14,831 bases of DNA from Bacteroidota bacterium (GCA_028877005.1 JAGWPI010000018.1:1-14831); one strand, 5' to 3'. Counted from the first letter of the stretch, positions 1 through 7,826 are shown. The notes: generated by a model not told the origin, from the sequence alone. Numbers and translations are program-made.

Positions 1-1915
1 AACTAATACCACCAAATGCTCCTTCAGGAAAAGCACCGGGTATTACGCCATCAAACTGCGAGAATCGTAACACATGCCCAAAGGTATCTACCTTCATAGA
101 GTAATAAAATTTCCCATTCATATTGGGCGAGTAGTTTAATGCAATAGTGGGTCTTATTTCATGTCGTATGGCCTGAATACCACTGGAATGTTTAAACTGA
201 TAGGTTCCAAAAATTCGAGTGCTGGCACTTATGCCATATGTCATTTGCCGAGCTGCAAAGAAGCCTTTACGCATACTGGTATCTAACCTATTATTGATAC
301 TGTCCCAATTACGAAATATTTTTTGGCCATACCATCTTTCTTGATAAGAAACAGAAGGACTTAAAGTAACGGGACCCAATTGTGGTAATGTTAAGCTAAT
401 GGGAATATTGTGTGTAAAGCCATACTGTGCGGTATCTAACAATCGTTTAAAACTAAAAGTTGAATCATAAAAAGAAAGTTGATTAGTAAAATTTCCTGTA
501 TAACCAATTCCAATACTCTCCCACCATTTAGGGGCACCAACCTGTTCCTTTTTTTGAAATGGATAGAAGGTATTTACGTTGTAGTTAATGGTAGGCAAAT
601 TTAAATTTACTAACCCTGTAACGCTATTTTGGTTATGGTTTAGGTTAACTGAAATATTTGATTTTCCGCCAAAATCTTTACTATAACTAATGGAAGAACT
701 TAACTGATTCTGAAAATTTTGAAATGGGTTATTCAATAAATACTGATTAAACTTTGTACTCCCAAAGTTTACATTCGCACTAAAAGTAGTGCCAGGTCTG
801 GCCTTATTATCGCGGGTATGCGTCCAATTAATCATGAACGACTTAGATGTATTATACTCTTGAGGCGTAAGATAATTTTGATTTAATGCTTTTGTGCTTT
901 GAAAAGTAACATTTAATGCTCCCTGATAATGATAGCGTACATAATACTTAGGATTTACATTTACAAGAAAGCCGCCATAGGAGTATAAATTGGCACGAGT
1001 AGTTACATCAAAATTATCGTTCAGTACTTTATAATAACCTAGTCCTTCTAAACCCAATCCAAAATCTTGACTAACTACAAATTGAGGGGGTAATATACCA
1101 GAATGCCTTCCGGTAGATAAAGGATAAATACCAAAAGGAATACCAATAGGAATTGGTACGCCTTCAAATTCGGGCGATGCCGGTCCGCTTACCGCTATTT
1201 TATTACTTATCATTTTTAATTTGCGCGTTCTAAAGGCAAAATGAGGTGTATCTAAATTACAAGTGGTGAAACGTCCCCTGTAGCCATAAAAAATATCTTT
1301 ACCTTCTTTTTTTAAAATATCAGCATGTACAAATAATTCCCCTTCATTAAAAAAACTATTGGTAGTTCTACCTTTCATGGTTTTAAGGTTAAACAAGATA
1401 GAATCGCTGATAGATTTGGAATCGCCTTGGGTTAACTTTGGTTTGGTATCTAAATTGGTAGAAGTATCGTTCAATCCATAAGCTCTAACTAGTTGCGATT
1501 GTTGGTTATAATTGATGATAGCTGCCTGTAATTCTATATCCTTATATTTTGCATCAGCATTACCATAAAGTATAAATTGTTTGGATGGAATTAGCAAAAC
1601 ACCCGAATCGGCGGCTGCATAATGCACCGGTGCATCTAATGAATCTTTAGATAATAAAAGGGTATCAACCTTTGCTATATGGTTAGAATCTTTTGATATT
1701 ATTGAACTGTTTTGTTTACCACGTATTATTACGGTATCACCGTTTGCATTTGCAGAATCAATTGTTGGAATAGTATCAGTAAAACTTGTTAATGAATTGA
1801 AAAAAACAATTTGTGGCGTGTTAAAAGCCTTCAAATTCATTGAAATCAGGAGTATTATGCCAAATGCTATACTGCCCGCAAGGGTTTTTACGTTAATTTT
1901 ACCGCGTAATCTCAT
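1..1915 (-). CDS. lptD: LptD-like LPS-assembly outer-membrane protein, 3' partial
   Basis: I translated the minus strand from the ATG at 1915. The frame stays open to the window edge, giving 638 codons with the C-terminus missing. The product has a signal-peptide-like start (basic MRLRGK, then a hydrophobic stretch ending near residue 30), a Ser/Asp-rich linker, and a short OstA-like beta segment around residues 110-140. It then shows the LptD-like stretch GRFTTCNLDTPHFAF near residue 215 and, soon after, PIPIGIPFGIYPL. The rest alternates aromatic and polar residues as a beta-barrel does, with an IRHEIRPTIALNYSP stretch typical of Bacteroidota LptD. LptD inserts LPS into the outer leaflet of the outer membrane, normally with an LptE lipoprotein, which is not in the window. 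It diverges from the amidase gene. The family call is from memory of motifs; the gene symbol is by homology only. Confidence 0.88.
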   Translation of the reverse strand, partial: MRLRGKINVKTLAGSIAFGIILLISMNLKAFNTPQIVFFNSLTSFTDTIPTIDSANANGDTVIIRGKQNSSIISKDSNHIAKVDTLLLSKDSLDAPVHYAAADSGVLLIPSKQFILYGNADAKYKDIELQAAIINYNQQSQLVRAYGLNDTSTNLDTKPKLTQGDSKSISDSILFNLKTMKGRTTNSFFNEGELFVHADILKKEGKDIFYGYRGRFTTCNLDTPHFAFRTRKLKMISNKIAVSGPASPEFEGVPIPIGIPFGIYPLSTGRHSGILPPQFVVSQDFGLGLEGLGYYKVLNDNFDVTTRANLYSYGGFLVNVNPKYYVRYHYQGALNVTFQSTKALNQNYLTPQEYNTSKSFMINWTHTRDNKARPGTTFSANVNFGSTKFNQYLLNNPFQNFQNQLSSSISYSKDFGGKSNISVNLNHNQNSVTGLVNLNLPTINYNVNTFYPFQKKEQVGAPKWWESIGIGYTGNFTNQLSFYDSTFSFKRLLDTAQYGFTHNIPISLTLPQLGPVTLSPSVSYQERWYGQKIFRNWDSINNRLDTSMRKGFFAARQMTYGISASTRIFGTYQFKHSSGIQAIRHEIRPTIALNYSPNMNGKFYYSMKVDTFGHVLRFSQFDGVIPGAFPEGAFGGIS

Positions 1916-1926
1916 AATAACTGAAG

Positions 1927-1934
1927 CAAAAATA
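1927..1934 (-). promoter_or_regulatory. Bacteroidota -7 promoter element for lptD
   Basis: The minus strand reads TATTTTTG, a full match to the Bacteroidota -7 consensus TAnnTTTG. It ends 11 bases before the lptD ATG, so the leader would be only a few bases long. I see no clear -33 TTTG at the usual spacing, so support comes from the -7 match and its position. Confidence 0.5.
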
Positions 1935-1974
1935 GGTGCTTCACATTAAATAGTTCTATTACTATAATTCCTTT

Positions 1975-1982
1975 AACGTTTG
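1975..1982 (+). promoter_or_regulatory. Possible -7 promoter element for the amidase gene
   Basis: AACGTTTG matches the TAnnTTTG consensus at seven of eight positions. Its last base is separated from the amidase ATG by five bases, the same distance as the full-match element ahead of the MCE gene. No obvious -33 box is present. It lies in the 72-base divergent spacer shared with lptD. Confidence 0.3.
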
Positions 1983-1987
1983 AACGA

Positions 1988-2932
1988 ATGATAAAAAATA
2001 ATGCTGTAGTAGGTTTAATCAGTTTTGGGTGTATTTTTCTTTTTGCTGCTTTTAATTATCCAATTCTAAAAAACATCCAACAACCGGGCCCAAAACCAGC
2101 TTTAAAAAGAATTGTGATTGACGCTGGCCATGGTGGAGTTGATTTTGGAGCATCCGGTAAATATTCGCATGAAAAAGATATAGCACTTGCCATTGCATTA
2201 AAATTAGAGCAGGAAATTCATAAGCAAATGCCTGATGTAGATGTATATATGACAAGAACTACAGATATATATGATAATGTTAAAGTAAAAGCCATTAAAG
2301 CCAACCAGGCAAAAGGCGATTTGTTTATTTCTATTCACTGTAATTATGTAGACCCTATACATCATAGAGAGTTCATTGGTTACAAAACAGAAACTTATCA
2401 CAAAAAAGGAAAAAAGTATACCAGAAAAGTAAAAGAATATAAAACATATACCACCCCCAATCCTGCCAAAGGAACTGAAACTTATATTTGGGGTGTTGAT
2501 AAGAATGACGACAAGGAAAAAGCATTAAGGGAAAATGAATCGCTTTATATGGATAGTACATTGGCGAATGAAATGAAAGATTTTGACCCAAATGACCCAG
2601 CAAAGATTGTTTTATATTCCTTAAAAACGCAACAATATGCTGAACGAAGCCAAAGTTTAGCATTAACAGTAGAAGATGAATTTACAAAAATGGGTAGAGT
2701 AAGCCGAGAAGCGAAACAACGTGGAAAAGGAATTTGGGTTTTACAAGCAGTTGCTATGCCTGCTATTTTAGTAGAAACGGGTTTTATTTCTAATCCGGAA
2801 GAAGAGGATTATTTAAATAGTCAGACCGGCCAACAGCAAATAGCCGAAGCTATTACTAGAGCGGTAAAGCGTTACAAATTTTCATTAGAAAATAAAATGC
2901 AGGCTAATGGAACGGTTCAAAACCGAAAATAA
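1988..2932 (+). CDS. N-acetylmuramoyl-L-alanine amidase (Amidase_3 family)
   Basis: This 314-residue zinc amidase should cut the bond between MurNAc and L-Ala in peptidoglycan, a step used in daughter-cell separation and wall turnover. One hydrophobic segment at residues 7-24 should act as an uncleaved anchor or signal peptide; the Cys at 15 does not sit in a convincing lipobox. The catalytic domain starts at about residue 41 with IVIDAGHGG. Visible zinc and catalytic residues are H48, E62 (in HEKD), H117 (in SIHCN) and E263 (in LVETGFISN). Between H117 and E263 lies a Lys/Tyr-rich stretch, roughly residues 121-205, that makes the domain longer than the roughly 180 residues usual for the family. 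It may hold a regulatory helix, as in AmiB/AmiC. The gene is divergent from lptD and precedes an MCE gene on the same strand. The family is secure; the cellular role is inferred. Confidence 0.93.
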   Translation: MIKNNAVVGLISFGCIFLFAAFNYPILKNIQQPGPKPALKRIVIDAGHGGVDFGASGKYSHEKDIALAIALKLEQEIHKQMPDVDVYMTRTTDIYDNVKVKAIKANQAKGDLFISIHCNYVDPIHHREFIGYKTETYHKKGKKYTRKVKEYKTYTTPNPAKGTETYIWGVDKNDDKEKALRENESLYMDSTLANEMKDFDPNDPAKIVLYSLKTQQYAERSQSLALTVEDEFTKMGRVSREAKQRGKGIWVLQAVAMPAILVETGFISNPEEEDYLNSQTGQQQIAEAITRAVKRYKFSLENKMQANGTVQNRK

Positions 2933-2971
2933 TACTTATTTCCTACTATATTAAGCTTACATAATAACCCT

Positions 2972-2979
2972 TAGATTTG
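2972..2979 (+). promoter_or_regulatory. Bacteroidota -7 promoter element for the MCE gene
   Basis: TAGATTTG is a full match to TAnnTTTG and ends five bases before the ATG at 2985. If used, transcription would begin at or next to the start codon, so the mRNA would be leaderless or nearly so. It would let mlaD-lptA be transcribed separately from the amidase. No convincing -33 box was found. Confidence 0.5.
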
Positions 2980-2984
2980 CGTTT

Positions 2985-3998
2985 ATGAAGATTTCTAATG
3001 AAACAAAAGTAGGTGCACTTACTGCTATTGCTATTACTTTATTAATACTGGGATTTAATTTTTTAAAAGGGCGAAGCGTTTTTAAAACAGGAAATTTTTT
3101 GTACGCAAAATATCCCAATGCCAAGGGTATTATGGTATCAAATCCGGTGTACATTAATGGTTATCAAATTGGTAGTGTTTTTGATATAGAGAATGCTGAT
3201 AGAGACTTAAAAAGTATCATTATTGCTATTAAATTAAAAAGTAGCTATAATATTCCCAATAATTCAGTAGCCAGTATTAAAGAAGGGTTTTTAGGTTCAC
3301 CCAGTATAGATATTCAGTTAGGTAATAGTACAAGTTTTCTTCAATCTGGTGATACACTATTAACTAGCTCTAAACCAGGATTAATGGGCCAGTTAAGCAA
3401 TAAAATTGACCCCATTACTGAACAATTATCCACAACATTGCATGCCTTGGATAGTGTTTTAAATAACATAAATGCAATTTTTGACCCACATACCAAACAT
3501 AATTTACAAGAGGTAATTGCTAATATTAATAAAACAACGGCCAGTTTAGCAATTTCATCTATTTCAATTCAAAAAATGCTTGACCAACAAAATGGTGCCA
3601 TTACGCAAACCATGAATAATGTAAACAGCTTTACCAAAAATTTGAGTACTAATAATGAAAAAGTTACGCAGTCACTATCCAATGTAGAAGCTGCAACACG
3701 CCAATTATCTGAAGCTGATATGAAAGGTACTATAACCGAATTAAAAAATACGATTGTTAACTTAAACGGTGCTTTAAATAAAATTAATGCAGGAGATGGT
3801 TCTTTAGGCTTACTACTAAATGATAAACAACTTTACAACAATTTGAATAACACAGTAAGAAGTGCCAATATTTTGATGGATGATCTAAGAGCACACCCAA
3901 AAAGATACGTAAACATTTCCATTTTTGGGCGTAAAGACAAGTCTGGCCCACTAATGGCTCCCTTAAATGATACCGGTTCTCAACAACAGCACAAATAA
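2985..3998 (+). CDS. MlaD/MCE-domain lipid-transport protein
   Basis: This 337-residue protein has one N-terminal transmembrane helix (about residues 9-27), then a single MCE domain (about 36-115) with the typical NPVYINGYQIGSV strand region and GFLGSPSIDIQLG. A long Asn/Thr/Ser-rich, probably helical or coiled region (about 130-300) follows, and the tail HPKRYVNISIFG is common in Bacteroidota MCE proteins. MCE proteins form hexameric rings or tubes that bind lipids. In the Mla system, MlaD works with the MlaE permease and MlaF ATPase to move phospholipids between inner and outer membranes; neither partner is in the window. The gene sits 52 bases after the amidase and 4 bases before the OstA-like gene, so it is probably co-transcribed with the latter. 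The family is secure; substrate and direction of transport are unknown. Confidence 0.9.
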   Translation: MKISNETKVGALTAIAITLLILGFNFLKGRSVFKTGNFLYAKYPNAKGIMVSNPVYINGYQIGSVFDIENADRDLKSIIIAIKLKSSYNIPNNSVASIKEGFLGSPSIDIQLGNSTSFLQSGDTLLTSSKPGLMGQLSNKIDPITEQLSTTLHALDSVLNNINAIFDPHTKHNLQEVIANINKTTASLAISSISIQKMLDQQNGAITQTMNNVNSFTKNLSTNNEKVTQSLSNVEAATRQLSEADMKGTITELKNTIVNLNGALNKINAGDGSLGLLLNDKQLYNNLNNTVRSANILMDDLRAHPKRYVNISIFGRKDKSGPLMAPLNDTGSQQQHK

Positions 3999-4002
3999 AA
4001 TC

Positions 4003-5640
4003 ATGCCTTTTTTAAAATTAATTAGTTTTATCTGCCTAATGTTATTAATGGGTAATGTACTGTCACAAACCAACGGTTCTGATACTGCGGGTAAAAAAAC
4101 CATCACCATTATTCATGCAGATACTTATAATTTTCAAAATAAAGATAGCTTAGGCCAGTTTATTGCCTTAGTGGGACATGCAGAGGTGCAACAAGCTAAA
4201 ACATTGTTTTATGCAGATAGCATTGTATTAGATCAAAAGCAAAATATTTTAGAGGCATTTGGTAATGTTCACATCAATGATGCCGATAGTGTTCAGACCT
4301 ACTCACAATACCTTAAATATTTGGGAAAAGAAAAAAAAGCATTTCTAAAAAACAAAGTAAAATTAACCGATGGTAAAGGAGTTTTAACTACCAACGAACT
4401 GGAATATGATACGCAAATAAAAATTGGCAATTATACCAATGGTGGAAAAGTTGTAAACGGGAAAACCGTACTTACCAGTAAAGAAGGTACTTATTATGGT
4501 GATACCAGAGATGTAATATTTAAAAAAAATGTGGTATTAATTGATCCAGAATACAAAATTTATACCGATACTTTATTATACAACATTAATACTAACATTA
4601 CTACGTTTGTTTGTCCATCAAAAGTTATTAATGGTAATAGAACTATTTTAGTAAGTGATGGCTATTATGATTTAAAACATAAAATTGCCAATTTTGGCAA
4701 ACGACCATTTATTGATGATAGTACCTATACTTTTACTTCAGATTATATGGCATTTAACGACAGTACAGGATTAGGAGAATTTCAGGGTAATGCGGTGTAT
4801 AGAAGCAAAGACTCAGTTGGAGGTTATGATATTATTGCCAATAACATTAAAACCAATCAAAAAGAAGATGCCTTTTTAGCTACAGAACAGCCTATTTTAT
4901 TAATTAAACAGGAAAAAGACAGCATTTATGTAGGAGCTGATACTTTAAAATCAGGCAAACTTTCAACTTTAACCAAAACCAGACCAGTACCTGTAATTAG
5001 AGACTCTTTAGGAGCTGCAAACCGCTTACTAATTACAAGAGCCGAAGCATTAAAAGACAGTAGTACCAATCGGTATATTGAGGCCTTTCATCACGTTAAA
5101 ATATTTTCCGACTCTTTACAAGCAGTAGGCGATAGTTTATTTTATTCGTTGCATGATTCTGCATTTCGCTTATTTACACAACCCATCGTTTGGTCAAACA
5201 CTAACCAAATTACCGGAGATACCATTTATTTATTTTTAGCTAATAAAAAACCAAAAGAATTAACAGTTTTTGAAAATGCACTTACAATTAGTCAAGTAGC
5301 ACCAACCTATTATAATCAGGTAAGAGGTAATATAATGCATGCTTATTTTTTTGATGGGAAAATAAATTATTTAACCACAAGAGGCACCCCGGCAGATAAT
5401 GTGTATTATGTGGAAGATGACAATCACAAATTCATTGGTGTCAATAAATCAACCTGCAGTGTAATTGATGCATATTTTGATAATGGTGAGATTCAAAAAG
5501 TAGTATTCATTAACGACTTAAAAGGCGATATGAATCCAATGAATCAAATTGATCATGCATCACTGAGAGTCCGTGGTTTTAAATGGCAAGATAAACTCCG
5601 TCCTAAAAATAAGTTTTCCATATTTTCGGGAGGAGAATAA
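4003..5640 (+). CDS. OstA/LptA-like LPS-transport protein, long form
   Basis: I chose the ATG at 4003 (545 residues) over an upstream in-frame ATG at 3967. The later start gives a clean signal peptide (MPFLKLISFICLMLLMGNVLSQ up to about residue 20), and the earlier one would overlap the MCE gene. Residues from about 40 to 330 show repeated OstA-type beta segments, such as ADSIVLDQ, LEAFGNVHI, LTTNELEYD, SKEGTYYGDT and the YTDTLLYN region. OstA-like pieces recur in the C-terminal half, for example RYIEAFHHVKIFSDSLQAVG and GDTIYLFL. LptA-type proteins build the periplasmic bridge that carries LPS to LptD. E. coli LptA is only about 185 residues, so this is a much longer protein, as is usual in Bacteroidota. 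It follows the MCE gene by 4 bases and is near lptD. The OstA fold is well supported; the bridge role is inferred. Confidence 0.85.
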   Translation: MPFLKLISFICLMLLMGNVLSQTNGSDTAGKKTITIIHADTYNFQNKDSLGQFIALVGHAEVQQAKTLFYADSIVLDQKQNILEAFGNVHINDADSVQTYSQYLKYLGKEKKAFLKNKVKLTDGKGVLTTNELEYDTQIKIGNYTNGGKVVNGKTVLTSKEGTYYGDTRDVIFKKNVVLIDPEYKIYTDTLLYNINTNITTFVCPSKVINGNRTILVSDGYYDLKHKIANFGKRPFIDDSTYTFTSDYMAFNDSTGLGEFQGNAVYRSKDSVGGYDIIANNIKTNQKEDAFLATEQPILLIKQEKDSIYVGADTLKSGKLSTLTKTRPVPVIRDSLGAANRLLITRAEALKDSSTNRYIEAFHHVKIFSDSLQAVGDSLFYSLHDSAFRLFTQPIVWSNTNQITGDTIYLFLANKKPKELTVFENALTISQVAPTYYNQVRGNIMHAYFFDGKINYLTTRGTPADNVYYVEDDNHKFIGVNKSTCSVIDAYFDNGEIQKVVFINDLKGDMNPMNQIDHASLRVRGFKWQDKLRPKNKFSIFSGGE

Positions 5641-5647
5641 TAGCCTT

Positions 5648-5676
5648 AAAAAAACCGCTTTATTGATTAGCGGTTT
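5648..5676 (-). terminator. Rho-independent terminator of the decarboxylase gene, possibly bidirectional
   Basis: The arms AAACCGCT (5652-5659) and AGCGGTTT (5669-5676) form a perfect 8-bp stem with a 9-base loop. On the minus strand the stem runs into seven T residues, a classic terminator for the decarboxylase gene that ends at 5705. On the plus strand only three T residues (the end of the stem) follow the GC part, so it may also end the lptA transcript, but less strongly. Confidence 0.8.
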
Positions 5677-5704
5677 ACAATTTAAAACAATGTGGATTAA
5701 ATTT

Positions 5705-7135
5705 TCATCGTAAATAACCCAAAATTTTAAGCATGCTTTGTGCAGATTGTTCTTTGGCATAAAGCCAATCTACCAATTTACCAGTCTTATCATATTCTAC
5801 AATTACATGTTTGGGAGATGGAATTAAACAATGCTTAATTCCCCCATATCCGCTAATTTGATCTTGATATGCACCGGTATGAAAAAAACCAACATAAAGC
5901 GGTTCTTTGTTATTTTGTTCATTCTCTTTTTCGGGAGAAGAAATTTTTGGCAAAAAAACTTCATTAATATGTTCTTCGCTATCATAATAATCATGACTAT
6001 CACAAGTAATGCCTCCTAATACAACCCTGTGATATTCATTTTCCCATTTATTAATGGGTAGCATCAAAAACTTTTCTCCTATTCCCCAAGTATCCGGTAA
6101 GGTAGTAATAAATGAAGAATCAATCATATACCAACACTCTCTGTCATTTTGAATTTTTTGACCGGTAACACTATAAATGTGTGCCATACTTTCACCCACG
6201 GTAAAACTGCCAAATTCAGTATAGATATTGGGCATAGGTACTTTGGCTTTTTTGCAGGCTTTTTTAATATTTCCTACAATTTCATTTATCATAAATTGAT
6301 AATCATATTCAAACCCTAATGAATGCTTAATGGGGAAACCCCCGCCAATATTTATGGAATCTAATTCAGGACAAATTTTCTTTAACTGGCAGTACAGATT
6401 GATAATTTTGTTCAATTCACTCCAATAATAAATATCATCTTTAATGCCTTTATTTAAAAAAATGTGTAGCATTTTTAATTGAAACTTGTCTTCAAATCCT
6501 TCTATCTCATCTACATAAAATTCTAATATATCTTTTGCCCGCATTCCTAAGCGAGAGGTATAAAAAGGAAAAGATGGCTCCTCTTCTGCTGCTACCCGTA
6601 TACCTAGTTTAAAAGGTTGCTTTACACTTTTTTTATATGCCTGCAACTCTTCTTTGTTATCTAAAATAGGTATTACATTTTTAAAACCTGAATTAATCAG
6701 TTTTGCAATTCGACTGGTATATGCTTTTTGTTTATATCCATTGCAAATAATAAATATGTCTTTATTTATTTTTCTGCGTTCGTATAGCCTGTTAATAATC
6801 TCAATATCATACGCATAGGACGTTTCTAAATTAATATTATGTTTTAAAGCTTCTTCTACAATAAAAGAAAAATGTGAGCTTTTGGTACAATAGCAATAAA
6901 AATATTCCCCCTCATACTTATGTTTTTTAAAAGCAGCTTGAAACATGTATTTAGCCTTGTTGATTTGCATACCTATTTTAGGTAAATAGGTTAATTTCAT
7001 AGGCGTACCGTATTTGTCTATTAATGCTTTTAAATCTAAGCCATTAAAACTAAGATACCCATCATCATTTACATTAAATCCTTCCTGTGGAAAATGAAAA
7101 GTTTGTTGAACCAGCGAGGTGTAGGTATTGTTCAT
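5705..7135 (-). CDS. PLP-dependent arginine decarboxylase-like enzyme
   Basis: This alanine-racemase-fold decarboxylase (476 residues from the ATG at 7135) matches the compact arginine decarboxylase type of Bacteroidota, which makes agmatine, the first step to putrescine and other polyamines. Visible features are the PLP lysine in CYCTKSSHFSF (K85), the phosphate-binding INIGGGFPIK (about 262-270), EFGSF (E307), and the catalytic cysteine in GGITCDSHDYY (C378). I reject the in-frame ATG at 7207: it would lie upstream of a full-match -7 element at 7186-7193, and the added 24 residues do not look like the family. The family normally begins, as here, with a short lead ending in TFHFPQE. The gene ends 64 bases after the OstA-like gene on the other strand and has its own terminator. 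Substrate is inferred; ornithine or another basic amino acid is possible. Confidence 0.83.
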   Translation of the reverse strand: MNNTYTSLVQQTFHFPQEGFNVNDDGYLSFNGLDLKALIDKYGTPMKLTYLPKIGMQINKAKYMFQAAFKKHKYEGEYFYCYCTKSSHFSFIVEEALKHNINLETSYAYDIEIINRLYERRKINKDIFIICNGYKQKAYTSRIAKLINSGFKNVIPILDNKEELQAYKKSVKQPFKLGIRVAAEEEPSFPFYTSRLGMRAKDILEFYVDEIEGFEDKFQLKMLHIFLNKGIKDDIYYWSELNKIINLYCQLKKICPELDSINIGGGFPIKHSLGFEYDYQFMINEIVGNIKKACKKAKVPMPNIYTEFGSFTVGESMAHIYSVTGQKIQNDRECWYMIDSSFITTLPDTWGIGEKFLMLPINKWENEYHRVVLGGITCDSHDYYDSEEHINEVFLPKISSPEKENEQNNKEPLYVGFFHTGAYQDQISGYGGIKHCLIPSPKHVIVEYDKTGKLVDWLYAKEQSAQSMLKILGYLR

Positions 7136-7185
7136 TGAAGAACGATGGTTTTTAAAAGATGAAGAAATTGCGTACAAATAAGTTG

Positions 7186-7193
7186 CAAAAATA
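7186..7193 (-). promoter_or_regulatory. Bacteroidota -7 promoter element for the decarboxylase gene
   Basis: The minus strand reads TATTTTTG, a full TAnnTTTG match. It predicts a leader of about 45 bases before the ATG at 7135 and argues against the start at 7207. The zone where a -33 box would lie is AT-rich and overlaps the inverted repeat at 7209-7249. Confidence 0.5.
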
Positions 7194-7208
7194 ATAGAAG
7201 TTAGCACC

Positions 7209-7249
7209 TAATAACGAAAAATTTTACCGTAAATGGTTTTTCGTTATTA
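7209..7249. repeat. Perfect 13-bp inverted repeat upstream of the decarboxylase promoter
   Basis: TAATAACGAAAAA (7209-7221) and TTTTTCGTTATTA (7237-7249) are exact reverse complements separated by 15 bases. The near arm falls where the -33 region of the decarboxylase promoter should be. Neither strand gives a GC-rich stem followed by a T-tract, so an operator or a 5'/3' RNA structure is as likely as a terminator. The bases are directly visible; the function is unknown. Confidence 0.6.
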
Positions 7250-7311
7250 TTCAGTTATTAGCCAACACAAAATTTCATGGGCATATCAATACTATGTTCA
7301 ATTATTTTCAT

Positions 7312-7344
7312 AAAAAAACCGGCAGATAATGAAATAACTGCCGG
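7312..7344 (-). terminator. Rho-independent terminator of the Pmp3-domain gene
   Basis: CCGGCAG (7319-7325) pairs perfectly with CTGCCGG (7338-7344) across a 12-base loop. On the minus strand the stem is followed by seven T residues. It lies 20 bases past the stop of the Pmp3-domain gene. Confidence 0.85.
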
Positions 7345-7364
7345 CAAATAGAGTTTTAGATGGA

Positions 7365-7802
7365 CTAACCTCCTAATATTACTATTAGCGCATATATAAT
7401 GCCGGGCAAAAAGAATAACAATGTTAAAATTAAATCAATCCAAAATTTTGTGTTAATGGCATTTTCATGCAAATAAACGGCTAACGGAGGCAACAAAATA
7501 GCCAATATAACTAGTAAAAGGGTATTAGTATCTGTGGAAGATCCTGCTTTTTTTGCCGCCTTGTATTGCTTTAATAAAGCTTTCGATTCTTTAATTCGGA
7601 ATTTTTTTTCTTTATGCGATAAATTTTTAAATTCTGCCAATGCATTGTGTAAAACGGCATTATTGATTGTTGCACCGCCTTTACCGGCAGAATCTGAACC
7701 ACCATTGCCCGGTTTATAGGGTAAACTGGCAGACATGGCAGATGTAAACATCATTGTGCAAAGCAGCAAAAGTGGGGTTAAAAATTTTATTTTACGCATC
7801 AT
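7365..7802 (-). CDS. Exported protein with C-terminal Pmp3/YqaE membrane domain
   Basis: I start at the ATG at 7802 (145 residues); a TTG six bases upstream in frame is less likely, and a second ATG follows at 7799. The product has a signal-peptide-like N-terminus (about residues 1-25), a Gly/Ser-rich linker (28-45), a Lys-rich helical stretch (about 50-87), then two hydrophobic helices. The second part (about 94-145), with ILLPPLAVYL, FWIDLILTLL and FLPGIIYALIVIL, matches the small Pmp3/YqaE (UPF0057) family. Stand-alone Pmp3 proteins are about 50-60 residues and are linked in yeast and plants to membrane potential and salt or cold stress. Here the domain is fused to an exported or membrane-tethered head. 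The gene is monocistronic, with its own promoter-like element and a strong terminator. The domain call is good; the role is unknown. Confidence 0.85.
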   Translation of the reverse strand: MMRKIKFLTPLLLLCTMMFTSAMSASLPYKPGNGGSDSAGKGGATINNAVLHNALAEFKNLSHKEKKFRIKESKALLKQYKAAKKAGSSTDTNTLLLVILAILLPPLAVYLHENAINTKFWIDLILTLLFFLPGIIYALIVILGG

Positions 7803-7826
7803 AAACAATTAATTTAGTTGTTAAAA

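Noticed and set aside
3967..4002. Upstream ATG extending the OstA-like protein by 12 residues
   Set aside because: It would overlap the MCE gene and put a polar stretch ahead of a clean signal peptide that begins at 4003.
7136..7207. N-terminal extension of the decarboxylase to an ATG at 7207
   Set aside because: The extension contains the likely -7 promoter element, and its sequence is unlike the family's N-terminus.
7209..7249. Reading the 13-bp inverted repeat as a terminator
   Set aside because: The stem is AT-rich with no T-tract after it, and the Pmp3 gene already has a strong terminator at 7312-7344.
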